Shown here one piece after another: positions 7,804-12,761 of a stretch of DNA of 12,761 bases; position 1 is the stretch's first letter; each line of letters opens with the position of its first letter. A program made the translations under genes and the position numbers. The stretch comes from Rhizobiaceae bacterium (GTDB lineage Bacteria; Pseudomonadota; Alphaproteobacteria; Rhizobiales; Rhizobiaceae): NCBI GenBank assembly GCA_014380965.1, contig JACMIV010000279.1, forward strand, positions 1 through 12,761. The letters are read 5' to 3'. The notes beneath the pieces were generated by a model. The model was not told the DNA's origin. It searched no databases and was given only the letters and a program-made list of their open reading frames with translations.

Positions 7804-8709
7804 CTATCGATCGTCGAACCAGCGCTCCTGCCGATCCTGCCACAGGCGCTCGCCGACGAGGCAGTCAGCGCCGCCCGCCCCTTGCGTCCGCACGACCGGT
7901 GCGGCCCCGCTCTCCTTCGGACGGACCGGCCAGCCGCCGGCCAACTCCAGCACGAGCTTGCGCCGCACGGCCTCGGGAAACTGGACCCAGTCGTTGACGG
8001 GGATCATGAAGGCGCCGGGGCCGCCGATGACGCAGTCTGCGTAGTAGCGGTCGAGATCGGGGATCGACCCCCAATTGGCATAGCCGGCCGAGGCTCCGGA
8101 GGTCATCAGCGGCAGTCCGTTGATGGTAATACCCCGCCGGGCGGCGGCGTCGCGCGCTTCCGTCACCATGCGGCCCTGGTTGTTCGGTCCGTCGCCGGAA
8201 ACGTCGATCACCTTGCGGATTCCGGCATAGCCGTTGCCGTCGAACATCGGGGCAGCGAAGTCGATCGCCGCGGCGATCGAGGTCCGGCGCTCGCGCGCCG
8301 GCTCCTCGTTGGAAAGCCGATAGGCGAAGCCGTCGGCCGCTTCCCTGGAATCGATCAGCGTCCACGGCACCACGATCGACTGCGAAAAAGCGCCTGCCCA
8401 TTCGACATAGGTGACCGCGACCCGGCCGCTCCCGCCTTCGAGAATGGCCTGCTGCACTTCAGGGCTGCGGAACGCGGCGACGTAGCCGTCGCGCTGGATC
8501 CGCTGCTCGCCGATGTCCATAGACCAGGATACATCGACGGCGAGGACGAGTTCTACATCCACCGTCGTACCGTCGGGGGCCGGTGGTCGTCCCGCGCCAA
8601 ACTCGCCGAGGCCCCTCTGCTGCGAGTGGGCCGGTCCTGCTCCCGCGACGAGGCTCATCGCCAGGAACAGGGCGGCTGCAGCGACGCGGGGGCGAAATGT
8701 CGAGGCCAT
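7804..8709 (-). CDS. Exported DUF1194 (von Willebrand A-like) protein
   Basis: A 301-residue protein with a clear Sec signal peptide: Arg-containing start, hydrophobic AAALFLAMSLVAGAG, and probable cleavage after AHS near residue 29. The mature part is a VWA-like domain with a MIDAS metal site, Asp59-Ser61-Ser63 in VDVSWSMD. VIDVSGDGPNN supplies the later loop. This matches the DUF1194 family, common in Rhizobiales and of unknown function; it is expected to be periplasmic and to bind a protein partner through a divalent cation. Two Cys (in YADCVIGG and GADCLVGE) could form a disulfide. The ATG at 8707-8709 directly precedes the signal peptide. The gene lies 96 bases downstream of the dehydrogenase on the same strand and converges on the aminotransferase operon. 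No functional link to either neighbour is evident. Confidence 0.85.
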   Translation of the reverse strand: MASTFRPRVAAAALFLAMSLVAGAGPAHSQQRGLGEFGAGRPPAPDGTTVDVELVLAVDVSWSMDIGEQRIQRDGYVAAFRSPEVQQAILEGGSGRVAVTYVEWAGAFSQSIVVPWTLIDSREAADGFAYRLSNEEPARERRTSIAAAIDFAAPMFDGNGYAGIRKVIDVSGDGPNNQGRMVTEARDAAARRGITINGLPLMTSGASAGYANWGSIPDLDRYYADCVIGGPGAFMIPVNDWVQFPEAVRRKLVLELAGGWPVRPKESGAAPVVRTQGAGGADCLVGERLWQDRQERWFDDR

Positions 8710-8805
8710 GGCGGAATGGTCCCGTCGATGCGTGCCGTGCGCAATTCACAAAGCCGTCACCGTCGAGACGAGACGTGATCGCGTGATGTGCTCCGGCACT
8801 CCCTT
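8710..8805. other. Short intergenic gap between dehydrogenase and DUF1194 gene
   Basis: Ninety-six bases lie between two minus-strand genes. I see no clear hairpin terminator and no convincing promoter boxes, so readthrough from the dehydrogenase into the DUF1194 gene is possible. The differing roles of the two proteins argue that this is not a functional operon. Confidence 0.3.
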
Positions 8806-11319
8806 TTAGCCGCGGAGGCGTTCGTTCTCAGGATCAAACGGGCTTTCGCCGATGACCGTCGCCTCGTGCAGCGCTCCGAGAATCTTGATCGTGAGACGCG
8901 TTCCCTCCACCGCAACGTCCGGCCGCAGCATGGCGAGCGCCAGACTCTTGCCGACGCGCCAGCCGAAGCCGCCGTTCGTCGCGCGGCCGACGAGGACGCC
9001 GTCCTTGAAGATCGCCTCCGACCCGCGCGCATCGGCATCCGTGACGCCATGGACTTCGAGCGTTGCGAAACGATACCGGAGCCCTTCCTCCAGCGCCTTC
9101 AGCACGCCGGCCCGGCCGATGAACTCGCCTTTTTTGGGTTGAACGAAGCGGTCGAGGCCGGATTCCATCGCGTTGTATTCGATGGAGAGTTCGCGGGGGA
9201 GCTGCCGGTAGGACTTCTCCAGCGCCATCGTCATCATGGCGCGGATGCCGAAGGGCTTGATGGCGAAGTCGGCGCCGGCCGTCATCAGCGCATCGTAGAG
9301 GACGTTCTGCATGCCGATCGGGTGATGCAGTTCCCAGCCGAGCTCGCCGATGAAATTGACGCGCAAGGCGTGGACGCCGACGCCGGCGACGGAGATCGCC
9401 TGTCCCGTCAGCCAGGGGAAGGCCGCGTTGGACAGATCGCTGCGCGTCAGCTTTGCGAGGACCTCCCTCGATTTCGGACCTGCGAGGACGAGCACGCCCA
9501 TCGCCTCCGTCAGCGGACGCAGCGTAACCGAGCCGTCGTCCGGCAGGAGCCGCATGAGGTTGTCGTGGTCGATCCGCTCGTAGCCGCCGGCCGAGACGAG
9601 ATAGAAGCGTCCCGGCGCCCATTCGTAGACGGTGAACTCGGCTCTGACGCCGCCCGTCTCCGTCAGGAGATGGCAGAGCGCGAGACGTCCCCGCGTCTTC
9701 GGAATGCGGTTGGCGAGGATGCGATCGAGGAAACCACGTGCACCTGGGCCTGAAACTTCCATCTTCGCGAAGGCCGTGAGGTCGAGAAGGCCGACGCCCT
9801 CCGTCACCGCCGTCACCTCGTTGCCGACGTGGCTGAAGTAGTTGGAGCGGCGGAACGACCATTTCTCGCGGATGATGCCGTTGTCATCCGCCGGCGCGTG
9901 GTTCTCGTTGGTGAGGACGTCGGCGCCGAGGTCGAGCTCTTCGCTAGAGACAGCCGTGCCCTCCGGCGCGAACCAGTTGGCGCGCTCCCAGCCGTAGACG
10001 GAGCCGAACACGGCGCCGAGCGCCTTCTGGCGGTCGTAGGAGGGCGAGGTCTTCAGCGGCCGAGCGGCGGCCCGTTCCTCGTCGGGATAATGCGTCGTGA
10101 AGACGTTTGCATAGGCCTCCTCGTTCTTGGCGATGAGGTAGCCTTCGGTGGCGTAGGGGCCGAAACGGCGCGGGTCGACGCCGACCATGTCGACGGTCGG
10201 CTCGCCGTCGACGATCCATTCGGCGAGCTGCCAGCCGGCGCCGCCGGCGGCCGTGAGGCCGAAAGAATGGCCCTCGTTCAGCCAGAAGCCCTTGAGGCCC
10301 GGCGCCGGCCCGACGATGGGCGATCCGTCCGGCGTATAGGCGATGGCGCCGTTGTAGACCTTTTTGATCCCGACCTCGCCGAAAGCGGGGACGCGGGCGA
10401 TCGCCGTCTCGATATGCGGCATCAGCCGGTCGAGCTCCTCCTGGAAGAGCTCGTATTCGGAATTGTCGTCCGGCCCGTCGAGGTAGCAGCAGGGCGCGCC
10501 TTTCTCGTAAGGTCCGAGGAGAAGGCCGCCGTTCTCCTCGCGCATGTACCAGGCGGAATCGCTCTCGCGCAGAACGCCCATCTCGGGCAGGCCCTGGCGC
10601 CTCCTCTCGACGATCGCCGGATGCGGCTCGGTGACGATGTACTGATGCTCGACGGGGATCACGGGAACGTCGAGCCCGACCATCCGGCCGGTGCGCCGGG
10701 CGAAGTTGCCCGTCGCGGAAACGACATGCTCGCAGGTGATGTCACCCTGGTCCGTCGAGACCTTCCACTGGCCGTTGGCGAGCTGCTCGATGGCGGTGAC
10801 GACCGTGTTGCGGTGGATCTTCGCGCCGAAGTCGCGGGCGCCCTTGGCGAGCGCCTGCGTGAGGTCGGCGGGCTGGATGTAGCCGTCCTCCGGGTGCTGG
10901 ATCGCGCCGAGGATGCCGTCCGTCTCGCAGAGCGGCCAGATTTCCTTCAGCTCCTCGGGTGTCAGCATCCTGACCGGCACGCCGATCGTCTCGGCGATGC
11001 CCGCATAGTACTGGAATTCGTCCCACCGGTCCTTCGTACGGGCGAGGCGGATGTTCGTCACGTTGGAGAAGCCGACATTCATGCCGGTCTCGGCTTCGAG
11101 TTCGCGGTAGAAGCGGACCGAATACTTGTGGAGCTGCCCGACCGAATAGCTCATGTTGAACAGCGGCAGCAGGCCCGCGGCATGCCATGTCGAGCCGGAG
11201 GTCAGCTCCTTGCGCTCGATGAGGACCGAGTCCGTCCAGCCCTTCTTCGCCAGATGATAGAGCGTCGAGACACCGACGACGCCGCCTCCGATCACGACGG
11301 CACGGGCTTGGGTCTGCAT
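8806..11319 (-). CDS. Dimethylglycine/sarcosine dehydrogenase-like FAD enzyme with GcvT folate domain
   Basis: An 837-residue single-chain flavoenzyme, the normal length for this family (about 830-860). It has an N-terminal DAO domain with VVIGGGVVG (Gly11, Gly13, Gly16). In SGSTWHAAGLL, His46 is at the position of the covalent FAD histidine of dimethylglycine dehydrogenase. A FAO_M linker follows, then a GCV_T domain (VGLLDLTAFAKMEVSGPGA onward) and a GCV_T_C barrel (FIGELGWELHHP, later ATNGGFGWRVGKS). Such enzymes demethylate N-methylated glycines; the formaldehyde-level carbon passes to tetrahydrofolate in the C-terminal half, as in choline/betaine catabolism. The start ATG has AGGAG 5 bases upstream. 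Sarcosine, dimethylglycine or another N-methyl amine remain possible, because the family is large in alphaproteobacteria and substrates are hard to tell apart by eye. No soxBDAG subunits or betaine genes are adjacent. Confidence 0.85.
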   Translation of the reverse strand: MQTQARAVVIGGGVVGVSTLYHLAKKGWTDSVLIERKELTSGSTWHAAGLLPLFNMSYSVGQLHKYSVRFYRELEAETGMNVGFSNVTNIRLARTKDRWDEFQYYAGIAETIGVPVRMLTPEELKEIWPLCETDGILGAIQHPEDGYIQPADLTQALAKGARDFGAKIHRNTVVTAIEQLANGQWKVSTDQGDITCEHVVSATGNFARRTGRMVGLDVPVIPVEHQYIVTEPHPAIVERRRQGLPEMGVLRESDSAWYMREENGGLLLGPYEKGAPCCYLDGPDDNSEYELFQEELDRLMPHIETAIARVPAFGEVGIKKVYNGAIAYTPDGSPIVGPAPGLKGFWLNEGHSFGLTAAGGAGWQLAEWIVDGEPTVDMVGVDPRRFGPYATEGYLIAKNEEAYANVFTTHYPDEERAAARPLKTSPSYDRQKALGAVFGSVYGWERANWFAPEGTAVSSEELDLGADVLTNENHAPADDNGIIREKWSFRRSNYFSHVGNEVTAVTEGVGLLDLTAFAKMEVSGPGARGFLDRILANRIPKTRGRLALCHLLTETGGVRAEFTVYEWAPGRFYLVSAGGYERIDHDNLMRLLPDDGSVTLRPLTEAMGVLVLAGPKSREVLAKLTRSDLSNAAFPWLTGQAISVAGVGVHALRVNFIGELGWELHHPIGMQNVLYDALMTAGADFAIKPFGIRAMMTMALEKSYRQLPRELSIEYNAMESGLDRFVQPKKGEFIGRAGVLKALEEGLRYRFATLEVHGVTDADARGSEAIFKDGVLVGRATNGGFGWRVGKSLALAMLRPDVAVEGTRLTIKILGALHEATVIGESPFDPENERLRG

Positions 11320-11595
11320 GGCGGCTCCTGTCGGGGCGAAGGTCTGGTCGGGACGACGGTCTTGGGGCGAGCCGGAGACTAGGCGAGCGCCGGCAAGCCG
11401 CGCATTCTCTTTGCGACATCGCCTGTCGATCGAAGCGCGGCAACGCCGTGTCTCCCCTTCTTGCCGGAGGGGTCAAGGAAGCAGGTGCGCAGGGTCAGCG
11501 TTTCCTTAACCACGCCCGGCCATCCTCAGGAGCAACCTGACGGCGAACCTGCGCGCGCCCGGCGCCTCGCGCCTCATCGCTGGACTCCATAAGAC
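11320..11595. promoter_or_regulatory. Divergent intergenic region between the dehydrogenase and the GT-C gene
   Basis: These 276 bases must hold promoters for both flanking genes. Visible elements are an inverted pair AAGGAA (11475-11480) and TTCCTT (11502-11507), and TTAACCAC at 11506-11513, 83 bases before the GT-C start, which resembles sites upstream of the other plus-strand units. No sigma-70 pair with good spacing, RNA gene or riboswitch was recognised. Confidence 0.35.
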
Positions 11596-12761
11596 ATGCC
11601 GACCATCGGTTCTCGCCTCGCCTCTCCGATGATCGTCGTCGCGCTCGTGCCGGTTCTTCTGGCGGGGCTCCTGTCGGTCGGGCTCACCGTTCCGGTCGGT
11701 CCCTTCTACTGGGACCTCTACGTCTATCTCGACGCCGCCAACCGCATCGCGGACGGTCAGGTGCCGAGCGTCGACTTCTTCACGCCCGTCGGACCGCTCG
11801 GCTACTGGCTCTTCGCCGGCTTGGCCAACCTGTTTCCCAGCGGGCAGCCGCTTCTCGTCGTGCAATGGTCTCTGCTCGCGGTCACGCTGCCGCTTCTGGC
11901 GCCGGTGCTCGTGGAGGTGGGTAGGCAGTCGCGCCCGACCGCCTTCGCGCTGTTGGTGCCGTTCCTCGTCTTTTCGCTGCTGCCGTTCAATGTCGAGGAA
12001 TATTATCCTTATCCCGGGGTCGACGGCTACGGCATCTACAACCGGCAGGTCTGCCAGATCCTCTACGTGCTCGCCGCAGCGCTCGTCTTCGTCCGGCGGC
12101 AGGGCGTGCTGACGGCGGTGATCGCCGGGGCGATGCTCGCGCTCTTCCTCGTCAAGATAACCGGCTTCATCGCCGGCCTGATGCTGGCGGCGATTGCCTT
12201 TTCGGCCGGACGCATCGCCCTTCGCAGCGCTGTCGGCGCGATCCTCGTCTTCGCCGCCGTTCTCAGCATCCTCGAAGTCTGGCTTGGCGTCACGCGCGCC
12301 TATCTCGGTGACATCGTCACGCTCGTCTCGATGAACGAGGGTGTGATCCTGTCGCGCTTCCTCCAAGCGGGATCGCTGCATTTCATCGCCATCGCGCCGC
12401 TGGCAGCCCTCACCCTGACCCTCCTTGCGTTCGATGCGCGCGGACTTCTGGAAGCAGCCGGCGAGGCGCTCCGCCATCCCCGGCTTGCCGCGGTCGCAAC
12501 ACTCTTCGACCGCGACGTCGTCTGGGTCGGGGGCGCGTCCTTTGCCGGCCTCTTCTTCGAGACGCAGAACACCGGCGGGCAGGCGTTCATCTTCCTCTGG
12601 CCGATCCTGCTGCAGGTCATTTGGCGCTCGGGCCGATGGAGCGGCGCGCCGCTCGCCCTCGTTCTCGCCCTCGTCGCCGCGAGCGTCCTGCCGACCTTCA
12701 TGGAGGTGATCCATCGGTCCGCGCGCGCGACCGTCGGCCAAATCCTCTACGAACGGCTGGA
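11596..12761 (+). CDS. GT-C-type multi-spanning membrane protein, probable glycosyltransferase, cut by window edge
   Basis: An open frame of 388 codons without a stop runs to the right edge, so the C-terminus is missing. An in-frame TAA directly precedes the codon before the ATG (11590-11592), so the start cannot lie farther upstream. The protein is almost wholly hydrophobic, with roughly eight to ten membrane segments in the visible part. After the first (about 11-33) comes a loop with acidic residues Asp40, Asp46 and Asp60 in FYWDLYVYLDAANR and VPSVDFFTPVGPLGYW. This layout is typical of GT-C transferases (ArnT/PMT-like, polyprenyl-phosphate sugar users), whose first outer loop carries the catalytic acid. 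It could move the lipid-linked pentose proposed for the 1770-7678 genes onto an envelope polymer; that link is inference. The start has no strong Shine-Dalgarno. A hypothetical membrane protein of another role is the alternative. Confidence 0.72.
   Translation, partial: MPTIGSRLASPMIVVALVPVLLAGLLSVGLTVPVGPFYWDLYVYLDAANRIADGQVPSVDFFTPVGPLGYWLFAGLANLFPSGQPLLVVQWSLLAVTLPLLAPVLVEVGRQSRPTAFALLVPFLVFSLLPFNVEEYYPYPGVDGYGIYNRQVCQILYVLAAALVFVRRQGVLTAVIAGAMLALFLVKITGFIAGLMLAAIAFSAGRIALRSAVGAILVFAAVLSILEVWLGVTRAYLGDIVTLVSMNEGVILSRFLQAGSLHFIAIAPLAALTLTLLAFDARGLLEAAGEALRHPRLAAVATLFDRDVVWVGGASFAGLFFETQNTGGQAFIFLWPILLQVIWRSGRWSGAPLALVLALVAASVLPTFMEVIHRSARATVGQILYERL

Noticed and set aside
9829..11382. 517-codon plus-strand frame opposite the dimethylglycine dehydrogenase-like gene
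   Set aside because: Antisense shadow. The minus strand has full-length FAD and GcvT motifs and a good ribosome binding site.
11475..11507. Inverted pair AAGGAA/TTCCTT before the GT-C gene as an operator or terminator
   Set aside because: Six-base arms separated by 21 bases are too weak for a hairpin and could be chance.
11506..12741. 411-codon minus-strand frame at the right edge
   Set aside because: Its product is a highly charged Arg/Glu/Asp-rich sequence with no domain. The plus strand gives a coherent polytopic membrane protein that stays open to the end of the window.

Overview
The window is GC-rich, densely coding DNA with strong Shine-Dalgarno sites and long open frames antisense to most genes. 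Gene content (a true phosphonatase, a HAD-UbiA fusion beside a DprE1-like oxidase, a DUF1194 protein, a dimethylglycine/sarcosine dehydrogenase-like flavoprotein) points to an alphaproteobacterium, most likely Hyphomicrobiales (Rhizobiales). No RNA gene, IS element, phage gene or CRISPR array was seen. It reads as an ordinary chromosomal or megaplasmid segment.

Left part (1-1474, minus strand): a phosphonate-use pair. A FAD-dependent amine oxidoreductase (338-1474) is followed by phnX, phosphonoacetaldehyde hydrolase, which runs off the left edge (1-293). Together they could convert 2-aminoethylphosphonate or its N-methyl form to phosphonoacetaldehyde by oxidation, then to acetaldehyde and phosphate. 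No PhnW transaminase is visible.

Centre left (1770-7678, plus strand): five genes that look like one envelope-sugar pathway. They are a HAD-UbiA fusion resembling decaprenyl-phosphate phosphoribosyltransferase, a DprE1-like FAD oxidase (8-base overlap), then after 159 bases a four-helix SMR/ArnE-type membrane protein, an extended SDR sugar epimerase/dehydratase (4-base overlap) and a class III PLP aminotransferase (11-base gap), closed by a hairpin terminator at 7701-7741. I infer synthesis of a polyprenyl-phosphate pentose (arabinose-like, possibly amino-modified) and its flipping across the inner membrane.

Centre right (7804-11319, minus strand): a secreted DUF1194/VWA-like protein and, upstream of it, an 837-residue dimethylglycine/sarcosine dehydrogenase-like flavoprotein with a C-terminal GcvT (folate) module. 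They appear unrelated to the sugar genes.

Right edge (11596-12761, plus strand): a multi-spanning GT-C-type membrane protein, open to the end of the window. It is a candidate periplasmic glycosyltransferase that would use the lipid-linked sugar. The most interesting content is the proposed lipid-pentose system. Its product and the roles of the aminotransferase and SDR are not determined by the sequence.
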